Origin: Mucor racemosus
Taxonomy: Eukaryota; Mucoromycota; Mucoromycetes; Mucorales; Mucoraceae
Direction of reading: 5' to 3'
NCBI GenBank assembly: GCA_027405735.1
Contig: JAPEHQ010000011.1
Coordinates: forward strand, 310,001-374,000
DNA: 64,000 bases
Shown: positions 22,701-36,742 of the stretch, piece by piece
How positions within the stretch are numbered: the first letter of the stretch is position 1
How the letters are laid out: each line of letters begins with the position of its first letter
Translations under genes and position numbers: made by a program
The notes under the pieces: model-generated
What the model was told of the DNA's origin: nothing
Seen by the model: the letters and a program-made list of their open reading frames with translations, nothing else
Database searches by the model: none

Positions 22701-25700
22701 CTCTGCAAAATTGATAGATACAATAAAATGGATTGCAGATTCGTTTTTCAACAGCCAATTTTACCCCAGAGAACTTGGTTGCCTGATTCCTAGCGATACC
22801 TTTGTAAAAAAATGTGAAAATTCTCCAAATTGTTAAAACTACAAATTAGAAAAACAAAACAGGATTCACAATTATGAGGTTTGGGGGTCCAAAAAAAAAA
22901 CCATCCCTGAAACTTTAATATGTAATAAAACATTGAAAAACAAGAAGATTTAGCTTAGAAACTATTATTTGCAAGCTTATTAAAATCTCGAGATATTTGA
23001 CATCTTAGATTGAGATTTTAAGCGGGGAAAAACAAGTGTTTCACTTTTGAAGCCTTTATACTCGCTGAAAAATCAAGATGAATAGAAATAACTTTTTTGT
23101 CAATATTCTGTAACATCTCAAGTATATCTTACATTTTATATTTCCTGATTATCTATTGAAATGGGGGCACGCTCCGATTTTGAATATCACCATATAAAAT
23201 TGTATAATCAGATATGCATACCTATGTGACTGAGCTAGAATCCAAAAAGTGTTCAAATGGAAAAAAAGTCCAAAAAATCCAAAAAACAACCTTGTATGTC
23301 TAATTACTCACAAAAATGCATAGTAAGTTGAACTAGCCTATTAGATATCTTGGGTTCAGTTTTTAATTCTGAATCGATCTATTTAGGTTTTGAAAATGTT
23401 TTTCTCATAAAATCTCTAGTAAATTTAATGTCAAATTTTAACGGTTTTTGATCAAAAAGTACCCTTCATTCAAATGCAACCCTATAATATTTTATTTTTA
23501 CATTATGCGCAACAAAATTATCTACAGAATGAGTATTTATACGTAGCTGTAGCCCTATTTTTCGTGGGGATATACATTTTTTTAGTCTTTTTTTTGTGAA
23601 ACCGAAAATTTTTCCTTGTATATCCTCGTCCAAAATGGATCCTTTTTTTGTATCACCAAAAATCAATATTTTTTGATGAGGTAAAATTCGTTGGATAGAT
23701 GCTAATAAGTATTATCCTATAGTTCTAGCCTTGCATACCTGTCATCCCTTCATAGACCTCTATAACAGAAAAAGAGCTCTCACAAAATTTATAAAAAAAT
23801 AAATTTTTTTTTACAGCCATCCAAAGCCTAGATATCCTGGTAGAGAATGAAAAATAATCTAGACTTTACTTAATACCCATCATTGCAATACCTTAGTATT
23901 TTCTCGGCTTATTTTCATTTCAAATGCGCCTTCTCAATTTTAAGCTGGCCATTTCTGCATCATTCAAATTTATGAAACAATCACTATAGTAACCATCCTT
24001 GCTTCATTTAATAAATTTTGTAGCCGGGACAATGTTGAATGGATGGATACTGTTTTTAAAAACAAGTTTCTATTAAAATTGATTACCAGTACAAATATTC
24101 ACATTTTTTAACTTATTTTGTCCTCTGGAATTGTTGAAACTAGACTTGACGTTTAGAATTGTATATCAAAATGTGTGGAATAAATTGCTCAACAACTTTT
24201 ATCATGTGTTCAAAGAAGACGTTATAATGAAATTTAAGGGTTGCCATAGGCGTATAATATACTAGAATCCAGCAAAGTTTATACTACAAAAATCTCTGCA
24301 AAATTGATAGATACAATAAAATGGATTGCAGATTCGTTTTTCAACAGCCAATTTTACCCCAGAGAACTTGGTTGCCTGATTCCTAGCGATACCTTTGTAA
24401 AAAAATGTGAAAATTCTCCAAATTGTTAAAACTACAAATTAGAAAAACAAAACAGGATTCACAATTATGAGGTTTGGGGGTCCAAAAAAAAACCATCCCT
24501 GAAACTTTAATATGTAATAAAACATTGAAAAACAAGAAGATTTAGCTTAGAAACTATTATTTGCAAGCTTATTAAAATCTCGAGATATTTGACATCTTAG
24601 ATTGAGATTTTAAGCGGGGAAAAACAAGTGTTTCACTTTTGAAGCCTTTATACTCGCTGAAAAATCAAGATGAATAGAAATAACTTTTTTGTCAATATTC
24701 TGTAACATCTCAAGTATATCTTACATTTTATATTTCCTGATTATCTATTGAAATGGGGGCACGCTCCGATTTTGAATATCACCATATAAAATTGTATAAT
24801 CAGATATGCATACCTATGTGACTGAGCTAGAATCCAAAAAGTGTTCAAATGGAAAAAAAGTCCAAAAAATCCAAAAAACAACCTTGTATGTCTAATTACT
24901 CACAAAAATGCATAGTAAGTTGAACTAGCCTATTAGATATCTTGGGTTCAGTTTTTAATTCTGAATCGATCTATTTAGGTTTTGAAAATGTTTTTCTCAT
25001 AAAATCTCTAGTAAATTTAATGTCAAATTTTAACGGTTTTTGATCAAAAAGTACCCTTCATTCAAATGCAACCCTATAATATTTTATTTTTACATTATGC
25101 GCAACAAAATTATCTACAGAATGAGTATTTATACGTAGCTGTAGCCCTATTTTTCGTGGGGATATACATTTTTTTAGTCTTTTTTTTGTGAAACCGAAAA
25201 TTTTTCCTTGTATATCCTCGTCCAAAATGGATCCTTTTTTTGTATCACCAAAAATCAATATTTTTTGATGAGGTAAAATTCGTTGGATAGATGCTAATAA
25301 GTATTATCCTATAGTTCTAGCCTTGCATACCTGTCATCCCTTCATAGACCTCTATAACAGAAAAAGAGCTCTCACAAAATTTATAAAAAAATAAATTTTT
25401 TTTTACAGCCATCCAAAGCCTAGATATCCTGGTAGAGAATGAAAAATAATCTAGACTTTACTTAATACCCATCATTGCAATACCTTAGTATTTTCTCGGC
25501 TTATTTTCATTTCAAATGCGCCTTCTCAATTTTAAGCTGGCCATTTCTGCATCATTCAAATTTATGAAACAATCACTATAGTAACCATCCTTGCTTCATT
25601 TAATAAATTTTGTAGCCGGGACAATGTTGAATGGATGGATACTGTTTTTAAAAACAAGTTTCTATTAAAATTGATTACCAGTACAAATATTCACATTTTT

Positions 25701-28700
25701 TAACTTATTTTGTCCTCTGGAATTGTTGAAACTAGACTTGACGTTTAGAATTGTATATCAAAATGTGTGGAATAAATTGCTCAACAACTTTTATCATGTG
25801 TTCAAAGAAGACGTTATAATGAAATTTAAGGGTTGCCATAGGCGTATAATATACTAGAATCCAGCAAAGTTTATACTACAAAAATCTCTGCAAAATTGAT
25901 AGATACAATAAAATGGATTGCAGATTCGTTTTTCAACAGCCAATTTTACCCCAGAGAACTTGGTTGCCTGATTCCTAGCGATACCTTTGTAAAAAAATGT
26001 GAAAATTCTCCAAATTGTTAAAACTACAAATTAGAAAAACAAAACAGGATTCACAATTATGAGGTTTGGGGGTCCAAAAAAAAAACCATCCCTGAAACTT
26101 TAATATGTAATAAAACATTGAAAAACAAGAAGATTTAGCTTAGAAACTATTATTTGCAAGCTTATTAAAATCTCGAGATATTTGACATCTTAGATTGAGA
26201 TTTTAAGCGGGGAAAAACAAGTGTTTCACTTTTGAAGCCTTTATACTCGCTGAAAAATCAAGATGAATAGAAATAACTTTTTTGTCAATATTCTGTAACA
26301 TCTCAAGTATATCTTACATTTTATATTTCCTGATTATCTATTGAAATGGGGGCACGCTCCGATTTTGAATATCACCATATAAAATTGTATAATCAGATAT
26401 GCATACCTATGTGACTGAGCTAGAATCCAAAAAGTGTTCAAATGGAAAAAAAGTCCAAAAAATCCAAAAAACAACCTTGTATGTCTAATTACTCACAAAA
26501 ATGCATAGTAAGTTGAACTAGCCTATTAGATATCTTGGGTTCAGTTTTTAATTCTGAATCGATCTATTTAGGTTTTGAAAATGTTTTTCTCATAAAATCT
26601 CTAGTAAATTTAATGTCAAATTTTAACGGTTTTTGATCAAAAAGTACCCTTCATTCAAATGCAACCCTATAATATTTTATTTTTACATTATGCGCAACAA
26701 AATTATCTACAGAATGAGTATTTATACGTAGCTGTAGCCCTATTTTTCGTGGGGATATACATTTTTTTAGTCTTTTTTTTGTGAAACCGAAAATTTTTCC
26801 TTGTATATCCTCGTCCAAAATGGATCCTTTTTTTGTATCACCAAAAATCAATATTTTTTGATGAGGTAAAATTCGTTGGATAGATGCTAATAAGTATTAT
26901 CCTATAGTTCTAGCCTTGCATACCTGTCATCCCTTCATAGACCTCTATAACAGAAAAAGAGCTCTCACAAAATTTATAAAAAAATAAATTTTTTTTTACA
27001 GCCATCCAAAGCCTAGATATCCTGGTAGAGAATGAAAAATAATCTAGACTTTACTTAATACCCATCATTGCAATACCTTAGTATTTTCTCGGCTTATTTT
27101 CATTTCAAATGCGCCTTCTCAATTTTAAGCTGGCCATTTCTGCATCATTCAAATTTATGAAACAATCACTATAGTAACCATCCTTGCTTCATTTAATAAA
27201 TTTTGTAGCCGGGACAATGTTGAATGGATGGATACTGTTTTTAAAAACAAGTTTCTATTAAAATTGATTACCAGTACAAATATTCACATTTTTTAACTTA
27301 TTTTGTCCTCTGGAATTGTTGAAACTAGACTTGACGTTTAGAATTGTATATCAAAATGTGTGGAATAAATTGCTCAACAACTTTTATCATGTGTTCAAAG
27401 AAGACGTTATAATGAAATTTAAGGGTTGCCATAGGCGTATAATATACTAGAATCCAGCAAAGTTTATACTACAAAAATCTCTGCAAAATTGATAGATACA
27501 ATAAAATGGATTGCAGATTCGTTTTTCAACAGCCAATTTTACCCCAGAGAACTTGGTTGCCTGATTCCTAGCGATACCTTTGTAAAAAAATGTGAAAATT
27601 CTCCAAATTGTTAAAACTACAAATTAGAAAAACAAAACAGGATTCACAATTATGAGGTTTGGGGGTCCAAAAAAAAAACCATCCCTGAAACTTTAATATG
27701 TAATAAAACATTGAAAAACAAGAAGATTTAGCTTAGAAACTATTATTTGCAAGCTTATTAAAATCTCGAGATATTTGACATCTTAGATTGAGATTTTAAG
27801 CGGGGAAAAACAAGTGTTTCACTTTTGAAGCCTTTATACTCGCTGAAAAATCAAGATGAATAGAAATAACTTTTTTGTCAATATTCTGTAACATCTCAAG
27901 TATATCTTACATTTTATATTTCCTGATTATCTATTGAAATGGGGGCACGCTCCGATTTTGAATATCACCATATAAAATTGTATAATCAGATATGCATACC
28001 TATGTGACTGAGCTAGAATCCAAAAAGTGTTCAAATGGAAAAAAAGTCCAAAAAATCCAAAAAACAACCTTGTATGTCTAATTACTCACAAAAATGCATA
28101 GTAAGTTGAACTAGCCTATTAGATATCTTGGGTTCAGTTTTTAATTCTGAATCGATCTATTTAGGTTTTGAAAATGTTTTTCTCATAAAATCTCTAGTAA
28201 ATTTAATGTCAAATTTTAACGGTTTTTGATCAAAAAGTACCCTTCATTCAAATGCAACCCTATAATATTTTATTTTTACATTATGCGCAACAAAATTATC
28301 TACAGAATGAGTATTTATACGTAGCTGTAGCCCTATTTTTCGTGGGGATATACATTTTTTTAGTCTTTTTTTTGTGAAACCGAAAATTTTTCCTTGTATA
28401 TCCTCGTCCAAAATGGATCCTTTTTTTGTATCACCAAAAATCAATATTTTTTGATGAGGTAAAATTCGTTGGATAGATGCTAATAAGTATTATCCTATAG
28501 TTCTAGCCTTGCATACCTGTCATCCCTTCATAGACCTCTATAACAGAAAAAGAGCTCTCACAAAATTTATAAAAAAATAAATTTTTTTTACAGCCATCCA
28601 AAGCCTAGATATCCTGGTAGAGAATGAAAAATAATCTAGACTTTACTTAATACCCATCATTGCAATACCTTAGTATTTTCTCGGCTTATTTTCATTTCAA

Positions 28701-30410
28701 ATGCGCCTTCTCAATTTTAAGCTGGCCATTTCTGCATCATTCAAATTTATGAAACAATCACTATAGTAACCATCCTTGCTTCATTTAATAAATTTTGTAG
28801 CCGGGACAATGTTGAATGGATGGATACTGTTTTTAAAAACAAGTTTCTATTAAAATTGATTACCAGTACAAATATTCACATTTTTTAACTTATTTTGTCC
28901 TCTGGAATTGTTGAAACTAGACTTGACGTTTAGAATTGTATATCAAAATGTGTGGAATAAATTGCTCAACAACTTTTATCATGTGTTCAAAGAAGACGTT
29001 ATAATGAAATTTAAGGGTTGCCATAGGCGTATAATATACTAGAATCCAGCAAAGTTTATACTACAAAAATCTCTGCAAAATTGATAGATACAATAAAATG
29101 GATTGCAGATTCGTTTTTCAACAGCCAATTTTACCCCAGAGAACTTGGTTGCCTGATTCCTAGCGATACCTTTGTAAAAAAATGTGAAAATTCTCCAAAT
29201 TGTTAAAACTACAAATTAGAAAAACAAAACAGGATTCACAATTATGAGGTTTGGGGGTCCAAAAAAAAAACCATCCCTGAAACTTTAATATGTAATAAAA
29301 CATTGAAAAACAAGAAGATTTAGCTTAGAAACTATTATTTGCAAGCTTATTAAAATCTCGAGATATTTGACATCTTAGATTGAGATTTTAAGCGGGGAAA
29401 AACAAGTGTTTCACTTTTGAAGCCTTTATACTCGCTGAAAAATCAAGATGAATAGAAATAACTTTTTTGTCAATATTCTGTAACATCTCAAGTATATCTT
29501 ACATTTTATATTTCCTGATTATCTATTGAAATGGGGGCACGCTCCGATTTTGAATATCACCATATAAAATTGTATAATCAGATATGCATACCTATGTGAC
29601 TGAGCTAGAATCCAAAAAGTGTTCAAATGGAAAAAAAGTCCAAAAAATCCAAAAAACAACCTTGTATGTCTAATTACTCACAAAAATGCATAGTAAGTTG
29701 AACTAGCCTATTAGATATCTTGGGTTCAGTTTTTAATTCTGAATCGATCTATTTAGGTTTTGAAAATGTTTTTCTCATAAAATCTCTAGTAAATTTAATG
29801 TCAAATTTTAACGGTTTTTGATCAAAAAGTACCCTTCATTCAAATGCAACCCTATAATATTTTATTTTTACATTATGCGCAACAAAATTATCTACAGAAT
29901 GAGTATTTATACGTAGCTGTAGCCCTATTTTTCGTGGGGATATACATTTTTTTAGTCTTTTTTTTGTGAAACCGAAAATTTTTCCTTGTATATCCTCGTC
30001 CAAAATGGATCCTTTTTTTGTATCACCAAAAATCAATATTTTTTGATGAGGTAAAATTCGTTGGATAGATGCTAATAAGTATTATCCTATAGTTCTAGCC
30101 TTGCATACCTGTCATCCCTTCATAGACCTCTATAACAGAAAAAGAGCTCTCACAAAATTTATAAAAAAATAAATTTTTTTTTACAGCCATCCAAAGCCTA
30201 GATATCCTGGTAGAGAATGAAAAATAATCTAGACTTTACTTAATACCCATCATTGCAATACCTTAGTATTTTCTCGGCTTATTTTCATTTCAAATGCGCC
30301 TTCTCAATTTTAAGCTGGCCATTTCTGCATCATTCAAATTTATGAAACAATCACTATAGTAACCATCCTTGCTTCATTTAATAAATTTTGTAGCCGGGAC
30401 AATGTTGAAT
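19756..30410. repeat. Tandem array of a 1592/1593-bp unit, about 6.7 copies
   Basis: Units begin (AAGAAGATTTAGCTTAG) at 19756, 21349, 22942, 24534, 26127, 27720 and 29312. The last is truncated at 30410 after CCGGGACAATGTTGAAT, where the flank diverges abruptly. Apart from one-base changes in A- and T-runs (for example near 24485 and 28581), the copies look identical by eye, so amplification or homogenisation is recent. Each unit carries a 66-codon minus-strand frame with a TTG, not ATG, start and no recognisable product. Words such as GCGCAACAAAATTATCTAC and TTTTTCCTTGTATATCCTCG also occur, diverged, in the single-copy repeat around 40.0-40.2 kb, so the unit seems to derive from that dispersed family. 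Confidence 0.95.
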
Positions 30411-33089
30411 AGGATGACAATTGGGATACTTGTATTTTTATAAAGAGTAAATACAGAAATGAATAGATAATAGTTGGTGAAAGTTATCCCTTAGATAAGG
30501 TTTAGGCTTCTTTTAGAACCCTAAAGATGTTGTATAAGGAAATAAATACACATGCTCTTTACCTTGCATCTTTTTAGTAGTGTGAGGTTAGCCACCGCCG
30601 ATGAGATACTGAACATGTTTGAATATGCAGCAAAGAATGTATAAAAAGCAATATAGGAATACAATCATAACTCTTCTAAGTTTATCAAAGATGTTTTAAA
30701 GTAAAGCAAAGATTTATGGGTTACCATCACCTCAGTAATATAAATATATACTATTTCGCTAATCTATATTAGAAATTAGTAATAAGATCTTAAAACAAGA
30801 TCTTCGTGGTTTAGTTCCTAGTTTGGAAGCACAAGTGGTACAATTTAACATTTTAATATATCTAGATCTTTAGATGATATCTAAAGATCAACCTGATTAT
30901 TAAACAAACTTTATGTGTAGTTTACTACAGAATAGGTAGAATCCAAATAAAAGTGATTTTCATGTTGGTATTTTCAAAGCAAAGAAGATGTATTCAAAGA
31001 TGAGTGTGGTAAAAAAAAAAAAGTTTCTCAAAAGATGTTGATTATGATATGTGTGAAAATGCAAGAAAAGCATAAAAAATTGACAACAAGGGAAGCACAG
31101 AGTCTTTATATCTTTATAATAATACCAAGTCTTTATTAAAATGATTTAAATGTGAAGCAGTGTTGCCAAAAGAAAGTAAATCAAAGGATTTTGGATTTCT
31201 AGAGTCAGGTACCACAGGGATACAGACTTACTTACATCGAGCGGAAAAGATCCTGTAGTTCAACATTCATCGTAAGATGACTGTAAACTTTTTCATGACC
31301 ACCTGTACAACAAAATATCATGTGGTTCTAATAAGAAATGGCATAGTATATCTCAAATCTCAAAAAAAAATTCGTAAACAAAAATTCGTAAACAAAAATA
31401 AGTAGAAAAAACAAGTAGAAAAAAAAGACAAAAGATTAGAACAAAAAGGCAGTTTTTTCTTCTTCCTTAAGTAACCGTACATTTCCCCTCGGTAGACTGC
31501 GAATATTGATAAGCACAGTCTGATTAAGCTCACACACTATTACAATATAGCCTTTCTGTCTGTGAATAGATATCATATCCCAAACAGTATAGGCTCGAAT
31601 CATAAGCAAAAGTCTTTATGAACGTTTTGAATAAGAGTTTTTGATGTTTATTTCAAACATTTATTTTTATATTTATATGATACTAATGTGGAATGTGGGC
31701 TTCCAACACACCATCATGATTGTTTTATTTTAAAGAATCGAGTATGGCCATTATCCTAGATTAAAATCATTGATAAAATAATATACTCGTGTAATAAAAT
31801 AGAATAAGACTATTTTACTATAGCTATCATAATTTGATTCACATCCCAATAAATAAAAACCAAATACATTTCTTTAAAGCCTGTTTTATACTCACTCACA
31901 GTTTTTAAGTGTTTGAGCTTTTAAGAATGCCATTGTGCAACATGTACAGTACAGAAACCCAAAACTAAACTTACCATTCGATTATTACTAAGTCTATCAC
32001 TTATCAGTCTCTTTAATGAGCATGAGATCCTTTTTCATAAGTACAAAGTGTTTTCTCCTTCAAGAAAAAAATCTTAAACTAAATGAATAAATATTATGAT
32101 TACCACATTTACGGCTACTTGTGTGTTATACGAATACGTATGTATAGAGAGCTTAATCCTAACTCAAGATATTAATGGATTATATAATAAATATATATTA
32201 TGCAAGTATAGGAGAGTACATAATTTATGGTTACGATGCGATACATGATTCGAGAAATGATAGATACAAGTAAGTGCATAAATTTCTTGAATAAATTCGT
32301 CGTATGCATAAATCAGAGTATATGCTTATTGGCGAAGGTGATGATTTTTACTCTGCCATTGTGAGCTTTTTACGGTAAACCAATCCATACAAAATGTTAT
32401 ATACGCCTGAAGAAGGATATTCCTGGACTCAGTTTGCTTTTATCTTACCACGGATGTATTCAGACATAGGATTTGTAGAGTCTGTATTATGCCGTTTACT
32501 TATAAAGGTAGGATGGATAACTACTGACTGTTTGAAAAGCAAATTGACCTTTTTCAGTGAATTGCAAGGTCGCATGACATATTTACAAGAAGAAAAATAT
32601 TTTTTTCATTGGGATGATCAAAATATACTTCAATGAGAGAGATGTCATTTGTCTTTTTGTATAAAACACGCACCATGAGAAGGTAAATTGTTTATCTCAT
32701 TAGATATATTTCAAATGAGATACGACCAAGATTTTGCCAAAGCCTGCTCTTCTGATCGCACAAAGCTGAATGAAAGATGCGCTGTTATCCCCAACTGTTA
32801 TATACTCAGAATTTACAATTGAAATACCTCTTCCTTCTTTTACAAATATCTTGCATAAATTAGAGGATTTGTTAGTTTCCATTTTATACAATCCAAAAAA
32901 CAATATGAGTGGATTTAATTTGAAGGAAATAAGATTTACATTGATGATGATTTACTCGAAGCTTTACTTCATTTAATGACTAAAAGCATGTTCTAGATAA
33001 ACACGGATAACAGAATTAGAGTTGTTATTGTTTCCTCTGTACACAATTGCATCTGTTCATAATTTACAAAACTAACAACTTTCTTCTAT
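30411..33089. other. Intergenic, AT-rich
   Basis: Short direct repeats (ATTCGTAAACAAAA twice, AGTAGAAAAAA twice) lie near 31362-31425. An ATG-started 80-codon frame (32394-32636, plus strand) has no recognised product and no convincing exon partners. No other feature supported. Confidence 0.4.
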
Positions 33090-33330
33090 TAAAATACGGC
33101 CCATACCATAGATATCTAATGAAATAAAAAAATTTCTAGAATTTTCAAAAACATGGATTTTCATAGCTTTCAATCTTCAAAACGTTAAAGTGTCCTCTTT
33201 TCTATAACTAACCTAATACTAAACGTTTTTTAGGGAATGCATTAGAGACACTGTTAAATAGATATGAATTGGTCGTATTATGCTACCTATTCCTAAACTT
33301 ATTTTATATCTCACGAAAGACTTCCTTACT
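33090..33330. repeat. Dispersed repeat, related to 39280-39500
   Basis: Shares ordered blocks with 39280-39500 in the same orientation: CAATCTTCAAAA, CCTCTTTTCT(A/G)TAACTAA, ACTGTTAAATAGATA, GAATTGGTCG(T/C)ATTATGCTA and ATATCTCA(C/T)GAAA. Overall about 75% alike by eye. Confidence 0.65.
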
Positions 33331-33860
33331 CAACTTTTTTTTTGCACCTAGATAAAACTATATGCCAATGTATTACATACTGACTATATAGTTTTTAAAT
33401 TTAAAAAGATATGGATTATTGATGAAGTTATTGATAAAACAATATATCAGGCTAGATTGTTGGACATAAAACTCACATTAACAGTATATAAAATTTGTAT
33501 TTATGGAACGATTTGGAAGAGGCTTTTTTTAAATTGGATGGTCTAAAAAACACATTCAGAAATGCAAATTCTCAATGTTTGTTTTTGAATGATAAAAACG
33601 ATCAAACATTTAGTTGATTTTTATAGCTTTAGACATACGTGCCATTTCTCTAGAATCATATCCCTTATTTTAGAGCTTGTTGCACAAAGTATCATCCTCT
33701 GCATTTTTTTGGCTGGTCAGCACAAAGTAAAATATTGTTTCAAATGTAATAAAAGTTTAATAATGAATTAAGAAAAGCAAAAAAGTGTTTATGATACTAG
33801 AATTAAGAATAGATGTATAATTTACAGTAAGCGAATGCCAAAAGAATGACAACACAAGAA

Positions 33861-35733
33861 TTAATCTTCGGTAGTTGCAATAGGGCCTTTGAATGATTTA
33901 CGACCAGAAACAAACCAGAAAATGACAGAAAAGCCCATAATACCACAAATCATGACAGACGCCCAGTTCATGGTTTCAGCAGCAACAGGAGAGACGGATG
34001 GAATACAAAGGATAACACCAAAGAAACCGACCCAAATACAACTGATGACATTGAGTGGTATACTCAATTTTCCAAGGTTGAATGGACCTTTGGGCATATC
34101 ACCTCTGACCCAAATAAGACGACACAGTAAAGGCAAACCATAGGAAACATTGATAGAGATGACAGCTGCACTCATAATAGCTTGCCAGTATACTTCTGAT
34201 CCAAAGCTCTGCAGGAATGAACAAATCAATACTCAATAAATCATAAACATGTTTAAATAATACTTACAGGCATAATAAGAATAATTGAGATAATAAATTG
34301 TAAGAGCAAAGCATTTGTGGGTACATTGGTCTTTGGGTTAAGCTTATACCAAACCTTGGAATAAGGGAAACAACCATCTCTGCTGAGAGCCCAAAAGACA
34401 TGAACAGTAGCCAAGATGGAATTACAAAGAGAACAGAATTGAGCAACAAGCATGATGACCAAGAAAAATACACACAATTTGTCATTTGTAGCTTGAGTAA
34501 AGAAAGTAACAATGGGCATGCTGGAATCAACGATCGCATCAACGTCTTGGATGGAGAATAATGTAATGAGAATGAGAGCAAAGCCTTGTACAATTGCACT
34601 AACAATACAAATAATGATGCCTCGTGGAGCAGTTACATCAGCTCTCTTTGTTCCTTCTACAATTTGAGCACCACATTCATAGCCCAGTAAAAAAGAAATG
34701 ATATTAGTCTTTATGCCTTATTTTTTACAAATCAGTAGCTATAAAAAGGTTTAAATACTTATCTAATGTCCAACCGCTTTGAAGCAATCCAAGTAAAAAG
34801 GCCATTCCCTTGTTATCATAACCCGTTTTATTAATGAATTCCAAGAACACCCAGTTTGCGCTTTGATGAGTAGGAGCCATTGCAGGTACAGCACAAATAA
34901 TGATAATTGTGCCAATGCCAACCCAGAATACAATGAATTTGTTCATGATGGAGCTGAATTTCATGCCCAACCAATTACAGAATGTAGCAAGAACAAAGAT
35001 ACCACAATATAAACCAACATATGCGCCTTTGGCAGTAATTTGTGTGACATTTAGAACATTGGCAATGCCAATAATGAAATCAGCAGCAGACCATGCGAGA
35101 GTTATATTAGCAGTAACTAAACCTATACAATATACATAACCACTGATCCATGACATGACTATATTTTACATATTAATATATGATTTCAGCTAATAAATTG
35201 TATAATTGACTTCTTACATGGACCCCATTTCTTACTACTCAATAAAAATGACCAAGAATATACACCTCCGGCCAGCGGATAAGCAGAAATAACTTCAGCC
35301 ATAGAAAGAGCAATACATAAAACGAACGGCACAACAACAATCCAACCCCAAAATAAAGATGAGGGTCCACCAGCAACCATACTGCCACCAAAACCCACCA
35401 TCCAATTTGGTAAAACACCCATTGTAGTAAACCTATTTTATGGAATTAGCAAATATCATTTTAAATTTTTTTATTAATTAATTAACAAATTACCCAAAAC
35501 CAGCTTGGACAAAAAGACTGATTTCACGCTTGAATTCTTGTTTATAACCCAAGTCTCGAAGACGTTGAGCATCATAATCAAGGTTACTGGATTCTACATG
35601 CTGAATATCTAATTGTTCATCTGAAGCTGCTTTTTCAGTTTTCTATTTTAATGGAAATTTTAGAACCATGCGATTTAAATATTTTTCATGACATGTTGAT
35701 ATTTACTGTAGCCATATTATCATGCTCAACCAT
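33861..35733 (-). CDS. APC-family amino-acid/GABA-type permease, 517 aa, six exons
   Basis: Exons on the minus strand: 35733-35707, 35642-35494, 35432-35218, 35158-34763, 34686-34268 and 34208-33861; total 1554 nt. The N-terminal tail carries LRDLGYKQEFKREISLF, the usual lead-in of fungal GABA/choline/amino-acid permeases. About 12 hydrophobic segments follow, with family motifs such as YPLAGGVYSWSFLL, GWTLVGYECGAQIVEGTKRA (across exons 4/5), FWALSRDG and FGSEVYWQAI. The product should be a plasma-membrane or vacuolar symporter of amino acids or related amines; substrate cannot be told from sequence. Five junctions are GT-AG or close to it. The intron between exons 4 and 5 is read as AT-AC because only that joins the conserved GWTL and GYECG motifs in frame. 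A paralogous relic flanks the Fanzor element at 14.0 and 18.4 kb. Confidence 0.85.
34687..34762 (-). other. Probable AT-AC intron of the permease gene (76 nt)
   Basis: On the minus strand the intron starts ATAAGTATTT and ends CTTTTTTAC, with a U2-like branch candidate ACTAAT about 22 nt before the end. The ATAAGT donor is the U2-type AT-AC form, not the U12 form ATATCCTT. No GT-AG pair restores the GWTL-GYECG reading, because the sequence around the required acceptor contains no AG. Confidence 0.65.
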
Positions 35734-36742
35734 TTTTATTTAGATGTGTGAAATGTGTAAGGAAAGAAAAAATTTATAATCAAATTTACTCTCTTTTTTT
35801 ATATCAAGAGAGATAATGGCCTATTTTTTTCTATCTCACATTACATATTAACATTTGATAAAACTCACATACACACACATATTTACACTTCAAAATTATA
35901 ATATACACACATACATCAACTTTGCACAACTTTAAAAAATGCGTATCTAATCGCTAAATGCAGAAACCTTATTTGTTGTATGAAAATTACTCCATATATC
36001 CATCGTGTAACTCTAGATGACAAATATCATTTCCAAATATGATCTTGGATCTGTTTTTTTATTTTATTTTGGACGTGGGTTTATCATTTTATACCTTCTT
36101 CAAAAGCAAGTGTATAAGATCTGATGTGAAAAACTAAAACGCTTCGTAATACGCGAAAAGAATTTAGTGTATTCTTTTAAACGGATACCAATCGCTGTTT
36201 TTCCCGATAATGCTATCTAAAAAGATGCTAATTTTGCTTCCCACAACAACAATACTGGATGTGGGGTAAACATTTAATGCAAATCTTGGGTTTCCCCTAT
36301 CACAAAACGCTTTATGAAATCATTAATACATTCATCGTGAGAATAACAAAGCAAAGATACAATGTTTAGCATCATTAAACATCGCCTATATATTTTTTCT
36401 ATCAGTGACAGGAGAGTACCACAATGAGATTAATCCGAAAAGGTGAGAATCAGGATATCTTTCTTATTTCTGCAAGTTATATGAAATGAGGTACAAGGAC
36501 TAAATTAGGTCAAATTACACCACTTGATTATTTTATCTCAAGCGGATAGGTTTCGGGTTGATTTATCCAATATCTGTAGAGAAGAGGCTCTGAAATACAG
36601 TAAAGAGTAAATGTATGTATTTCAAATTATAAGTTTCGCTGATATGCGATGTAAAGGTTTATGTGGCATGATATTGTATATATCTATTATATATGTGCTC
36701 TAGCTTTGAATAATGGAGACTATAGTTTATATATAGAAAGCA
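35734..36742. other. Intergenic between permease and zinc-finger genes
   Basis: Upstream region of the permease gene, with an ACAC/CATA-rich patch (35860-35915) and no recognised gene. It presumably contains the permease promoter; no specific site assigned. Confidence 0.4.

Noticed and set aside
19756..30410. CRISPR-like array or rDNA
   Set aside because: The unit is 1.6 kb with no spacer/repeat structure, no rRNA-like sequence, and AT-rich composition.
32394..32636. 80-codon ATG frame
   Set aside because: No domain or exon partners recognised, and it lies alone in AT-rich DNA. Too weak to call a gene.
34687..34762. U12-type (minor spliceosome) reading of the AT-AC intron
   Set aside because: The donor is ATAAGT, not ATATCCTT, and there is no TTCCTTAAC branch site. 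The U2-type AT-AC form fits better.
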